Assembly: GCA_017999135.1 (NCBI GenBank)
Contig: JAGOBT010000101.1
Span: 1 to 8,887, forward strand
DNA length: 8,887 bases
DNA from: Burkholderiaceae bacterium
GTDB taxonomy: Bacteria > Pseudomonadota > Gammaproteobacteria > Burkholderiales > Burkholderiaceae_C
Direction: 5' to 3'
Each line of letters opens with the position of its first letter. Within the stretch, counting starts at the first letter, position 1. The position numbers and the translations under genes were made by a program. Shown piece by piece: positions 1 to 7,188 of the stretch. Under the pieces are notes generated by a model. That model was not told the origin of the DNA, did not search any database, and saw only the letters and a program-made list of their open reading frames with translations.

Positions 1-647
1 AGCTCGCCATGGTCGAGCACGATGCAGCGGTCGATCACCCGCATCAGCACACCCATGATGTGCTCGACCCAGATGATGGTGACGCCGCGTTCGTCGCGGA
101 TGCGCTTGAGCATGTCGGCGGCCTGGTTCATCTCGCCTTCGTCCAGCCCGCCCAGGCTCTCGTCGGCCAGCAGCAGGCGCGGCTGCGTGGCCAGCGCACG
201 CGCCATCTCCAGTTTCTTCAGGCCCGCCGCACCCAGGCCGTCCAGGCGCATCTTCGGGTCGCGCGGCAGGCCGATCAGTTCCAGCGCGTCGTGTGCGCGG
301 CGCTCGGCCTCGCCGCGGGTGATGCGGTCGCCACTGCCGTAGTAGGCCGCCAGCGTGGCGTTCTCCAGGATCGTCAGCTTCTTGAACGGCCGCGGAATCT
401 GGAAGGTGCGCGCGATGCCGGCCCGGCACACCTCGGCCGGGGCCAGGCCGCCGATGGACCGACCGTCGAGCGTGATGGTGCCTTCGGTGGGCGGAAACAG
501 CCCGGCGATGACGTTGAAGGTGGTGCTCTTGCCCGACCCGTTGGGGCCGATCAGGCCCAGGATCTCGCCGCGCTCCAGTTGGAACGAGACCTTGTCGACC
601 GCCGTGAAGCCGCCGAAGCGCTTGGTGAGTCGGTCCACCACCAGCAT
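1..647 (-). CDS. ABC transporter ATP-binding protein, branched-chain amino acid (LivG-like) family, 3' end cut by window
   Basis: This is the cytoplasmic ATPase subunit of a hydrophobic amino acid (HAAT)-type ABC importer, which powers uptake of the ligand caught by the adjacent periplasmic protein. I translated 215 codons from the ATG at 645-647; the gene then runs off the left edge. Visible motifs are Walker A GPNGSGKST (34-42), the LivG-type Q-loop RTFQ (80-83), Walker B LLLADE (158-163), D-loop GGLD (166-169) and the switch histidine in WVEH (His196). The ABC signature region reads LGAAGLKKLEMARAL (138-152) in place of a classical LSGGQ or LSYG, as in a subgroup of HAAT ATPases. LivG proteins are about 250 residues, so some 35-40 residues are missing. 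The start lies 49 bases after the stop of the binding-protein gene, so the two are probably cotranscribed; no strong ribosome binding site is visible. Permease genes would be expected beyond the left edge. The family is certain; the substrate is unknown. Confidence 0.93.
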   Translation of the reverse strand, partial: MLVVDRLTKRFGGFTAVDKVSFQLERGEILGLIGPNGSGKSTTFNVIAGLFPPTEGTITLDGRSIGGLAPAEVCRAGIARTFQIPRPFKKLTILENATLAAYYGSGDRITRGEAERRAHDALELIGLPRDPKMRLDGLGAAGLKKLEMARALATQPRLLLADESLGGLDEGEMNQAADMLKRIRDERGVTIIWVEHIMGVLMRVIDRCIVLDHGE

Positions 648-696
648 GTCAATGCACCCGGGGGGTCGCAGTGATTGGCAAAGTCACCGGCCGGCC

Positions 697-1980
697 TCAC
701 TGCAGGGCATAGCCATGGCCCTTGGGCAGCGGCAGAACCGCATCACGGGTCTTGATGGGCGCAGGCCAGACGATGAAGGTGTCCTGCCCGCTGTACTGCA
801 TGACCACCGGCGTCGAGCGTGCGTTCTGGCCCGACATCTGGTGCCCTGGCGGGTTGAACTTGACGCCATAGCCCTGGATGGTGCCGCCCACCGGGATGTC
901 GGTCTCCAGAGACGCCTTGCGCAGTGCCTCGGCATCGGTGCCACCGTGCTTCTTGATGGCCCGCGGCAGCACGTCGGTCAGGAAGATCCAGGCCTGGTTG
1001 AAGCCCATGGACAGGTGCGGCGGCACCTCGTCGCCCTTCACGTCGGCCTTGTAGCGGCGCACCATTTCCTTGGTGACGTCGCCCATGCCAGGCGCCAGCG
1101 ACGCGGGATTGAGCAACTGCGCGGCCACCGGGTCCACGTTGTAGATGTAGTTGGCGTCTTCCTTGAAGGTGGCGTAGAGCTTGTCGAACTGGCCGTAGCC
1201 GGCACCATGGCCGATCAAGGCCGACCAGCGCAGGGCCTGCTCCTTGGCCTGCCGCAGAAACAGGGTGATGTCGGGGTTGTAGCCGGTGTGCAGGATCACG
1301 TCGGGCCGGGCGCGCTTGAGCTTGGTGACCAGCGGCGACAGGTCGGGCGAGGTGGCGGCATAGCCTTCCTTCAGCACCACCTGCATGCCGTAGCCCTTGC
1401 AGGCCGATTCATTGCCCGACGCCACGCCGCTGCCGTAGGGGCCGTCTTCATAGATCACGGCCACCTTCAGGTCCTTGGGGTCCTTGCCCAGCCTGGCCTT
1501 GGCCTGCTCGTTCAGGAAGGTGCAGGAGGCCTCGCCGAACTGGTCGGAATGCACCTGGGCGCGGAAGACGTACTGCATCTTCTTGTCCTTCAGCACTGCC
1601 GACGCCACGCACACATTGGCCCACATGAACTTCTTGGCCGCCTCGGCCTTCTGCGCCATCGGCACGCAGTGGGCACTGGAGAACACGCCCATCACCATGT
1701 CGACCTTTTCCTGGTTGACCAGGCGCTCGTACTCGTTGATGGCCACGTCGGCCTTGCTCTGCGCGTCGGCATAGACCGGCTTGATCTTCCAGCCCTCGGC
1801 GCCGCCACGCTCGTTGAACATGTCGATGGCGTACTTGGTGCCCAGGTACGACGCGTTCGACCCGCCGGCAGCAAACGGGCCGGTCAGGTCGTAGATGACG
1901 CCGACCTTCAGTTCCTTGGTCTGCGCCATGACAAGGCCGGCCGCCAGGCTGAGTGCGGCGCAGGCAACAGCTTGCTTCAT
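697..1980 (-). CDS. Periplasmic substrate-binding protein of a branched-chain amino acid-type ABC transporter (LivK-like, Peripla_BP_6)
   Basis: This 427-residue type I periplasmic binding protein should capture a small molecule and deliver it to the ABC importer whose ATPase is encoded next. The N-terminus has a lysine, a hydrophobic stretch and an AxA-like end (MKQAVACAALSLAAGLVMA), so signal peptidase I probably cleaves after Ala19. Cys6 is not in a lipobox. The mature protein opens with KVGVIYDLTGPFAAGG (25-40), typical of the LivK fold. It continues with GVFSSAHCVPMA (98-109), where ligand-contacting serines are usually found, and VAVIYEDGPYGSG (173-185) at the start of the second lobe. 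The mature part has four cysteines (105, 124, 153, 194), which could form disulfides. The start is supported by an AAGGA motif about 8 bases upstream. A total of 427 residues is somewhat longer than classic LivK. The ligand cannot be read from sequence; the family also binds aromatic acids, amides and urea. Confidence 0.94.
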   Translation of the reverse strand: MKQAVACAALSLAAGLVMAQTKELKVGVIYDLTGPFAAGGSNASYLGTKYAIDMFNERGGAEGWKIKPVYADAQSKADVAINEYERLVNQEKVDMVMGVFSSAHCVPMAQKAEAAKKFMWANVCVASAVLKDKKMQYVFRAQVHSDQFGEASCTFLNEQAKARLGKDPKDLKVAVIYEDGPYGSGVASGNESACKGYGMQVVLKEGYAATSPDLSPLVTKLKRARPDVILHTGYNPDITLFLRQAKEQALRWSALIGHGAGYGQFDKLYATFKEDANYIYNVDPVAAQLLNPASLAPGMGDVTKEMVRRYKADVKGDEVPPHLSMGFNQAWIFLTDVLPRAIKKHGGTDAEALRKASLETDIPVGGTIQGYGVKFNPPGHQMSGQNARSTPVVMQYSGQDTFIVWPAPIKTRDAVLPLPKGHGYALQ

Positions 1981-2084
1981 GATGGGGTTCCTTGGCTGGA
2001 ATGAGAACCGGCGGACAGGCGCGCCGGCAGCGCCGGATCAACAACCGGCCAACGCCAACCCATGCAGCGCCGCCCGTGCATTGC

Positions 2085-2113
2085 AAGTTAGGGCACGCGC
2101 CAAGCGGCGGCAA
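2085..2113 (-). promoter_or_regulatory. Possible sigma-70 promoter for the transport operon
   Basis: Read on the minus strand, TTGCCG (2108-2113) lies 17 bases before TAACTT (2085-2090). This would start transcription near 2078 and leave a 5' leader of about 95 bases before the binding-protein start. The spacing is ideal but the hexamer matches are only partial (4/6 and 3/6), so this is a weak call. A short dyad ATGCA/TGCAT (2062-2066 and 2077-2081) lies around the predicted start point and could be an operator. Confidence 0.3.
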
Positions 2114-2185
2114 TGCGGGTTTGCGAGTTCGGGGCAACCACCCTATGCGCACACCAGGCCATCTGGCAGCAGCACAACCCGGGCA

Positions 2186-2203
2186 GGCCGCCAGCAGGCG
2201 GCC
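2186..2203 (-). terminator. Hairpin after the diguanylate cyclase gene, possible terminator
   Basis: A perfect 7-bp GC-only stem, GGCCGCC/GGCGGCC, with a 4-base loop lies about 45 bases after the stop of the GGEEF gene, in the 267-base gap before the transport operon. No T-run follows on the minus strand, so it is not a canonical intrinsic terminator. It could still mark the 3' end of the signalling transcript. The rest of the gap (1981-2247) holds the possible promoter and a small CCGGC/GCCGG stem at 2024-2036, and no gene. Confidence 0.35.
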
Positions 2204-2247
2204 GGATCCGTCGGCGACGGCATCAGGCGGCAGGCGCCGCTTGGCGG

Positions 2248-4011
2248 TCAGGCCACGCAGGTGCGGTTCTTGCCCGTGCGCTTGGCCTCGTACAGGCCCT
2301 CGTCGGCGCGGGCCAGTGCAGCCTCCACCGTCTCGCCCGCGCGCCAGGCCGTCACACCGGCCGAGAAGGTGACGAACACCTCCTGCCCCTCGTGCATGAA
2401 CAGGCTGGCGCTCAGCCGGCGCTGCAGCCGCGTCAACGCCTGCTGGGCCTCGTCCACCGGGGTGGCAGGCAGCAGCAGCACGAACTCTTCGCCGCCGAAG
2501 CGGGCGATGTGGTCGACCGGCCGCAGCCATTCCTTGACCCGCGCGGCCAGGCTCTGCAGCGCCACGTCGCCGGCCGCATGGCCCAGGCTGTCATTGAGCT
2601 TCTTGAAGTTGTCGATGTCGATCAGGCCGATCGCCAGGGGCGCCTTCTCGGGGCCGTCACGCAGCACGCGGGCGGTCTCCTGCGTGAAGGCCTGCGCCAG
2701 GCCGCGGCGGTTGGCCACCTGGGTCAGTGCATCGGTCGACACCTCGTCCGCCAGGCGGCGCAACTCGGCTTCCAGCCCCAGCACGCGCGATTCCAGCGCG
2801 CTGGCGCGGGCATGCTCGGCGGCCAGGCGGTCGCGCGCGCCGGCCACCACATCGTGCACGGTGCGGCTCTCGTCGAGCATCTCGCGCACCGCGGCCGCCA
2901 GGCTGTCGAGCGAGTCGGCAGCCTCGATGGCCTGGGCATAGCCGGCCACCTTGTCGCTGAAGCGGCCGGTGGCGCTGCCCAGTTCGCCCAGTTCGGCCAG
3001 CACCTGGCGCACCATGTCCTTCAATGCATCACGCGCCTGGGCACGCTCGGCCTGCAGGCTGCGCTGGGCGGTGCGGGTCTCGTCCAGCAGCTCACGTGCC
3101 GCACGCACCGCACGCGCGCCGGTCGCGCCCTGCAGCCGCAGCAGCAGCCCCTCGGCCTGGCCTTCCACCCAGCTGCGGTCTTCGGCCAGATCGGCCAGGC
3201 CGTCGGTCAGTGAATGGCACAGCGCCAGCAGTTCATCGACCAGTTCATGGCGCAGGCCGAACAGGCGGCGCACACGGTGGCAGACATCGGCCACCGCATC
3301 GGCCAGCGCCGGCGTGGCACCGCGCTGCGCCACCTGCGCGGCCAGGGCGGCCAGTTCGTCGGCCAGTTCGGCCGCGCGCGGCTCACCGGGGGGCAAGCCG
3401 GCGCACACGGTGGTGTGCAGGGCATCGACCAGTCTGGGCTGGGCATCGGCGGGCGACGGCACGGCCGGGGACTCGGCCGGCAGTGTCTGGGTGACGTCGG
3501 GCGATTCCACCGCATCCACATCGGCGTCGGGCTGGTCGCTCTCCCAGGCGCTGACCAGTTGCTTCAGGCGGTGCTGCAGGCGCTGCGCGTCGCTGCGGCT
3601 GCCGTCGAGCACGCGCTGCAGGCTGTCCTTCTTGCGCGCACCGGTCCAGTGGCGGGCACCACGCTCCAGGCCTTTGCTCAGGCGGTCGATCAGCTGGGCC
3701 CAGGCCACGCCCTGGCCGGCGGCCGCGGCGGCGCCACGGTCCAGCGCGCGCTGCAGGTCGTCATAGCGCGCCTCCATCAGGGCGCCGGCCAGTTCAGTGC
3801 GCAGCGCGGCATCGTCGCTGGCGCGTGCCACCAGGCGGTCCACCATCACCCGGGCGCGCGGCGGCAACAGCCCTTCTGCCGGCACGGTGTCGCCAGCCTC
3901 TTCCGCATAGGCGCGGGCAAAGTTGGCCGGCGTGGGCTCGCGCTTGGACAAGGCCAACCGGCGCAGCGCGCCCTTGGCCAGTTGCGCAGGGGCGGGACGT
4001 TCAGCGTCCAT
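2248..4011 (-). CDS. Diguanylate cyclase (GGEEF) with long helical N-terminal region
   Basis: This 587-residue enzyme is predicted to make cyclic di-GMP from two GTP. The C-terminal GGDEF domain (about 425-585) opens with TDALTQVANRRGL. It has the metal-binding Asp465 in GLIDIDNFK, Asn473 and Asp482 in KLNDSLGHAAGD, and the active-site GGEEF at 506-510. The inhibitory site RPVD (497-500) stands exactly five residues before GGEEF, so product feedback inhibition should work. The first 420 residues are mostly Ala/Leu/Arg-rich helix. Residues 1-40 (containing ALRRLA and EPTPANFARAYAE) resemble the start of other Burkholderiales cyclases. An acidic, Pro-rich linker spans about 158-193, and coiled coil follows from about 310 to 425. 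There is no signal peptide or membrane segment, so the protein is cytoplasmic. A TGGAG motif precedes the ATG. The gene lies 81 bases after the response regulator gene and could share its transcript. The catalytic role is nearly certain; the input signal is unknown. Confidence 0.93.
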   Translation of the reverse strand: MDAERPAPAQLAKGALRRLALSKREPTPANFARAYAEEAGDTVPAEGLLPPRARVMVDRLVARASDDAALRTELAGALMEARYDDLQRALDRGAAAAAGQGVAWAQLIDRLSKGLERGARHWTGARKKDSLQRVLDGSRSDAQRLQHRLKQLVSAWESDQPDADVDAVESPDVTQTLPAESPAVPSPADAQPRLVDALHTTVCAGLPPGEPRAAELADELAALAAQVAQRGATPALADAVADVCHRVRRLFGLRHELVDELLALCHSLTDGLADLAEDRSWVEGQAEGLLLRLQGATGARAVRAARELLDETRTAQRSLQAERAQARDALKDMVRQVLAELGELGSATGRFSDKVAGYAQAIEAADSLDSLAAAVREMLDESRTVHDVVAGARDRLAAEHARASALESRVLGLEAELRRLADEVSTDALTQVANRRGLAQAFTQETARVLRDGPEKAPLAIGLIDIDNFKKLNDSLGHAAGDVALQSLAARVKEWLRPVDHIARFGGEEFVLLLPATPVDEAQQALTRLQRRLSASLFMHEGQEVFVTFSAGVTAWRAGETVEAALARADEGLYEAKRTGKNRTCVA

Positions 4012-4025
4012 CGGGGGCGGCTCCA

Positions 4026-4054
4026 GAAGACATCGGCGGGGATGGCATGTCTTC
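4026..4054. repeat. Inverted repeat GAAGACAT-N13-ATGTCTTC between regulator and cyclase genes
   Basis: A perfect 8-bp inverted repeat (arms 4026-4033 and 4047-4054) with a 13-base spacer starts 15 bases upstream of the cyclase start codon. It could be an operator for a separate cyclase promoter, or an RNA stem that affects translation of the cyclase, because the motif TGGAG lies next to its downstream arm. The function is inferred; only the symmetry is seen. Confidence 0.4.
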
Positions 4055-4072
4055 GGCCGAACGGCTTCGGCC
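4055..4072 (-). terminator. Hairpin just after the response regulator gene
   Basis: A perfect 7-bp stem, GGCCGAA/TTCGGCC, with a 4-base loop lies about 20 bases after the response regulator stop codon. It directly abuts the adjacent 8-bp inverted repeat. No T-run follows, so complete termination is unlikely; partial termination, 3'-end protection or attenuation before the cyclase gene are the options. The 8-mer CTTCGGCC occurs twice here in direct orientation (4051-4058 and 4065-4072), so competing stems can form. Confidence 0.38.
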
Positions 4073-4092
4073 TTGAGCCGACCGGCGGTGGT

Positions 4093-6345
4093 TCAGGGCC
4101 GGCGGCCGCCGGTGCTGCGCGGTGGCTCCAGCCGGTCGGCACCGGCCTGCACGATCCAGGGCGCCTTGCGCGGCAGCACGGTCTGCTTGAGCCAGTCTTC
4201 CAGCTCGTGCGGGGGGATGGGCCGGCTGAACAGGAAGCCCTGCATCACACCGCAGCCCAGGCGGTGCAGCACTTCCATCTGGCGCAGGTTCTCCACGCCC
4301 TCGGCGATCACGCGCAGGCCCAGGCTGCGCGCCAGCGCAATGATGGCGGTGACCACCGCCGAACTCTGCGGCGTGACGCCCAGGTCGCGGACAAACTGGA
4401 TGTCGATCTTCAGTTCCGAGATGGGCAGCGTGGTCAGGTAGGCCAGGCTGGAATAGCCGGTGCCGAAGTCGTCGATCGAGATCTCGACGCCGATCTCGGT
4501 CAGCCGGTGCAGCGACGGAATCACGTTCTGCAGGTCCTTCATCAGACCCGTCTCGGTGATCTCGAGCTGGATCGACCGGTGCGGCACGCCGTAGGCCGAC
4601 ACGCATTCATGGATCTTCTCGACCAGATCACTGCGCTCGAACATGCGGTTGGGCAGGTTCACCGCGATCGAATCGGCGAAGCCGAAGTTGACCTGCCATT
4701 CCTTGACCTGGCGCGCGGCCTCGCGCAGCAGCCAGTCGCTCATCGGCACGATCAGGCCGGTTTCCTCGGCCATCGGGATGAAATCACCCGGCGGCACCAG
4801 CACGCCACCACGCTCCCAGCGCATCAGCGCCTCCACGCCCACCATGCGCGCCGAGCGCACATCGATCTTGGGCTGGTAGTGCAGCACCAGTTCATTGCGC
4901 TCGATGGCCTTGTGCAGCGCCGATTCCAGCTCGAGCTTCTTGCGTCCGTGGCCGGCCAGCATGGGGCTGTAGACGGCGCTGGCATTGCGGCCGGCGTCCT
5001 TCACCGAGTACATCGCCACGTCGGAGTTGCGCATCAGGTCGGCCACCGACATGCCGTCGCGCGGGTACATGGCGATGCCCACGCTGGCGGTGACGAAGCA
5101 TTCCTGCCCACCCACGAAGATGGGGTCGCGCATGGCGGTGAGGATGCGCGTGGACACCCGCTCGGCATCGGCCTCGTCGGCCACCTCGGGCAGCAGCGCG
5201 ACGAATTCGTCGCCGCCCAGCCGGCCCACGGCTTCCAGCGTGCGGTGGCTGCGCACGCCGGCCGATTCGAGCGCGCTGTCCATCACCTGGTCGGAGTGGC
5301 GCACACAGCCGCGCAGCCGCCGCGCCACCTCCACCAGCAGTTCATCGCCGGCGGCGTGGCCCAGCGTGTCGTTGATGACCTTGAAGCGATCGAGGTCGAT
5401 CAGCAGCAGCGCAGCCAGGTGGCCCAGCCGGCGGGCGTGGTCGAGCGCGCGCTCGGTGCGCCAGATCAGCTGGCGGCGGTTGGGCAGGCCGGTCAGTGCG
5501 TCGAAGTTGGCCAGGTGGCGGATGCGGTCTTCTGCCACGCGGCGGTCGGTCACGTCCTGCACGATGCCGGTGTAGCCCACGCCATGGCCGTGCTCGTTGA
5601 ACTCGGGCTCGGCCTCCACATGCACGATGCGCATGCGGCCGTCAGGCAGCGTGACGGGCACGTCGATCGCCAGCACGGTGTTCTGCGCCTGCACCTCGGC
5701 CAGCACGCGCGTCATGCCACGGCGCTCGGGCAGGGGCACCATGCGGATGAGGCGGCGCATCGACACCCGATCCTGCGGCACAAAGCCGAACACCCGCAGC
5801 GATTCGGGCGCCAGGGTCAGGCCACCCGTGGGGTGCGGGTGGCCACCGGTCTTGCGCCAGTCGAAGCTGCCCATGCGGGCCAGATCCTGGGCGCGGGCCA
5901 GCTTGCTCTTGCTGCGCTCCAGTTCCTGCCGGGTGCGCGCCGAGCGCAGCACGTGGCGCAGGCGGCCGGCCAGCAGGCTCCACTGCGTGCTCTTGACGAA
6001 GAAGTCAGTGGCGCCCACCTGGTAGGCGCGGTTGATCGACACCTCGTCATCCAGGCCGGTCAACATCAGCACCGGCATGTTCTCGAAGCCGGTGGCCTCG
6101 CGCAGCTCACGGCAGGTCTCGAAGCCGTCGAGCCCGGGCATCACCGCGTCCAGCACGATGATGTCGGGGGTCCACTCGGTCAGCATGGCCAGCGCCTGCT
6201 CGCCGCTGCTGGCCTCGGTGATCTCGAAGCCCCGCCCGCGCAGGGCCTCGGCCGTGAGCATCAGCGCCAGGTCGTCGTCATCGACCAGCAGCACCTTCGG
6301 CCGCTCGGGCGAGTCGTCGGCGTCAAAGCTGTGCGGCAAGGTCAT
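4093..6345 (-). CDS. Response regulator with REC-PAS-GGDEF-EAL domains (cyclic di-GMP turnover)
   Basis: This 750-residue cytoplasmic regulator should adjust cyclic di-GMP on phosphorylation. The REC domain (about 16-135) has acidic residues VDDDD (21-25), phospho-acceptor Asp66, Thr96 and Lys118. A PAS-like region follows (about 150-270), ending with the usual GIVQDVTDRR link. The GGDEF domain (about 280-455) has an intact GGDEF (377-381), but its RxxD motif (RHSD, 349-352) is separated from it by 24 residues instead of 5. The EAL domain (about 475-720) keeps the residues needed for phosphodiesterase activity: Glu505 in EALMRW, Asn563, Glu595 in LEITET, Asp625-Asp626 in DDFGTGYSSL, Lys646 and AEGVE (681-685). 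Both enzymatic halves therefore look competent, and which one dominates cannot be told from sequence. The ATG lies 12 bases after the Hpt stop codon with little Shine-Dalgarno signal, which suggests translational coupling with the Hpt gene. Confidence 0.95.
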   Translation of the reverse strand: MTLPHSFDADDSPERPKVLLVDDDDLALMLTAEALRGRGFEITEASSGEQALAMLTEWTPDIIVLDAVMPGLDGFETCRELREATGFENMPVLMLTGLDDEVSINRAYQVGATDFFVKSTQWSLLAGRLRHVLRSARTRQELERSKSKLARAQDLARMGSFDWRKTGGHPHPTGGLTLAPESLRVFGFVPQDRVSMRRLIRMVPLPERRGMTRVLAEVQAQNTVLAIDVPVTLPDGRMRIVHVEAEPEFNEHGHGVGYTGIVQDVTDRRVAEDRIRHLANFDALTGLPNRRQLIWRTERALDHARRLGHLAALLLIDLDRFKVINDTLGHAAGDELLVEVARRLRGCVRHSDQVMDSALESAGVRSHRTLEAVGRLGGDEFVALLPEVADEADAERVSTRILTAMRDPIFVGGQECFVTASVGIAMYPRDGMSVADLMRNSDVAMYSVKDAGRNASAVYSPMLAGHGRKKLELESALHKAIERNELVLHYQPKIDVRSARMVGVEALMRWERGGVLVPPGDFIPMAEETGLIVPMSDWLLREAARQVKEWQVNFGFADSIAVNLPNRMFERSDLVEKIHECVSAYGVPHRSIQLEITETGLMKDLQNVIPSLHRLTEIGVEISIDDFGTGYSSLAYLTTLPISELKIDIQFVRDLGVTPQSSAVVTAIIALARSLGLRVIAEGVENLRQMEVLHRLGCGVMQGFLFSRPIPPHELEDWLKQTVLPRKAPWIVQAGADRLEPPRSTGGRRP

Positions 6346-6357
6346 CGATGGCGTGGA

Positions 6358-6783
6358 CTACGTGTCGGCGAGCAGTTGAAGAACGGCGGCGTCCACACGT
6401 GCGGCTTCGGCGACCAACTGGTCCAGCAGAGCGGGCACCACCTCGGGCCGACCTTCGCGCAGTGCCTTCTCGGCGTCTCCGCACAACTGGGACAGCACCA
6501 GCGCACCCACGCTCGCGGAGCTTGATTTTAGGGTGTGCGCCACCAGCCGCTGGCCTGCAGCGTCAGACTGCACACGCGCCTGGGCCAATTGCGCCAGCAG
6601 CCGCTTCATCGAACTGCGGTAGGTGGTGAACACCCGGTGCATCAAGCGGTTGGCCCCCGTGGGGTCCAGTTGCGCCAGATTGCCCAGCGCGTCGGCATCC
6701 AGCACGGCGGGGTCGGCCTGCGCAGGGGTGTCGGCTTCGCCATGGGCCGGCGACATGGAAACGCGATCAATTGGCAAGGTCAT
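6358..6783 (-). CDS. Histidine phosphotransfer (Hpt) domain protein
   Basis: This small protein of about 141 residues carries phosphate on a histidine between receiver domains in a phosphorelay. The Hpt motif is VAHTLKSSSASVGA, with phospho-acceptor His83 counted from the chosen start. It matches the family pattern HxLKGSSAxxGA with Ser in place of Gly. The rest is helical, as expected for the four-helix bundle, and begins at LDADALGNLAQLDPTGANRLMHRVFTTY. There is no kinase or receiver domain. Start choice: the frame is open up to an ATG at 6864, but the stretch 6784-6864 has a poorer G/C third-position bias and a dyad. I therefore prefer the ATG at 6783, with 6756 also possible; no start has a strong ribosome binding site. 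It is the first gene of the minus-strand signalling group and sits directly before the REC-PAS-GGDEF-EAL gene, its likely partner. Confidence 0.85.
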   Translation of the reverse strand: MTLPIDRVSMSPAHGEADTPAQADPAVLDADALGNLAQLDPTGANRLMHRVFTTYRSSMKRLLAQLAQARVQSDAAGQRLVAHTLKSSSASVGALVLSQLCGDAEKALREGRPEVVPALLDQLVAEAARVDAAVLQLLADT

Positions 6784-6852
6784 TGGGAAACACCCAGGAA
6801 ATGGACGGGGTGTCCGCGCGAACGATTCCTCCATGACTGCCATGCCGCAGGA

Positions 6853-6876
6853 TGACGCGGCCATCCGACCGCGTCA
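6853..6876. promoter_or_regulatory. Dyad TGACGCGG-N8-CCGCGTCA, candidate operator upstream of the Hpt gene
   Basis: A perfect 8-bp inverted repeat (arms 6853-6860 and 6869-6876) with an 8-base spacer has the geometry of a dimeric regulator site. It lies 70-93 bases upstream of the preferred Hpt start codon. The symmetry is directly visible; a regulatory role is inferred, and the binding protein is unknown. If the Hpt protein instead started at 6864, the dyad would overlap its first codons, which is an argument against that start. Confidence 0.4.
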
Positions 6877-7080
6877 ATCAAGAATGCTTGACAGTCTGCC
6901 GTCGAAAAGCGCCCATTCACCGCCCACATTGGCAAAGGCGCAACAGCTGGTGACTGCATGTAACCGTTCATGCCGACAGAGACCGGCCACTGGCGCCGGT
7001 GATCCACCCCAACTTTCGGCGACCTTGGGGCCTTCTTGAGCAGCGGCATCCACCCGAGGCGCTAGCAAATGCCGCTTTCG

Positions 7081-7098
7081 TACAATGTTTGACATGTC
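7081..7098 (+). promoter_or_regulatory. Candidate -10 box and adjacent palindrome ahead of the kinase gene
   Basis: TACAAT (7081-7086) matches the sigma-70 -10 consensus at 5 of 6 positions. No good -35 box is seen 16-18 bases upstream, so an activator may be needed if it is a promoter. The palindrome GACATGTC (7091-7098) falls where transcription would start and could be an operator. The leader to the kinase ATG would be about 95 bases. Confidence 0.35.
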
Positions 7099-7188
7099 GT
7101 GTGACCGCGCCGCTGGCGCCACGACGCACGCCAGCACCCCCCCTCCTACCCGGCGGCCTGCCCGGCCGCCCCGCCGGGGCCGACGCTG

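Larger units (their letters stand above)
6784..7188. other. Divergent intergenic control region between the Hpt and kinase genes
   Basis: These 405 bases separate the two divergent signalling transcripts and hold no convincing gene. Compared with the flanking genes the region has more A/T-containing stretches. Structures seen are an 8-bp dyad at 6853-6876, a small TCAAG/CTTGA stem at 6878-6891, a near-perfect 14-base dyad at 6988-7001 (cac-t-ggcgcc-g-gtg), an 8-base palindrome GACATGTC at 7091-7098 and another, TGGCGCCA, at 7114-7121. A candidate -10 box for the kinase lies at 7081. I could not find a promoter for the Hpt gene with good hexamers and spacing. Confidence 0.6.

Noticed and set aside
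355..2004. 549-codon plus-strand open frame opposite the binding protein
   Set aside because: It is antisense to a clear periplasmic binding protein and the ATPase, with a low-complexity His/Gly/Ala-rich translation and no recognisable motif.
2077..2100. Sigma-54 promoter suggested by TTGCA on the minus strand
   Set aside because: The -24 element GG is absent at the required distance from GC; the bases there are GT.
3214..6525. 1103-codon plus-strand open frame
   Set aside because: It lies opposite the cyclase, regulator and Hpt genes, whose proteins have complete domain motifs. Its translation is rich in His, Gln and Arg with no domain, as expected for an antisense frame in high-GC DNA.
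6784..6864. Longer Hpt protein starting at the ATG at 6864
   Set aside because: The extra 27 codons have a weaker third-position G/C bias, add no conserved residues and overlap the dyad at 6853-6876; the ATG at 6783 is preferred.
6780..7049. 89-codon minus-strand frame in the divergent intergenic region
   Set aside because: No ribosome binding site, no strong third-position G/C bias and no recognisable motif; it overlaps the Hpt start and is probably chance.
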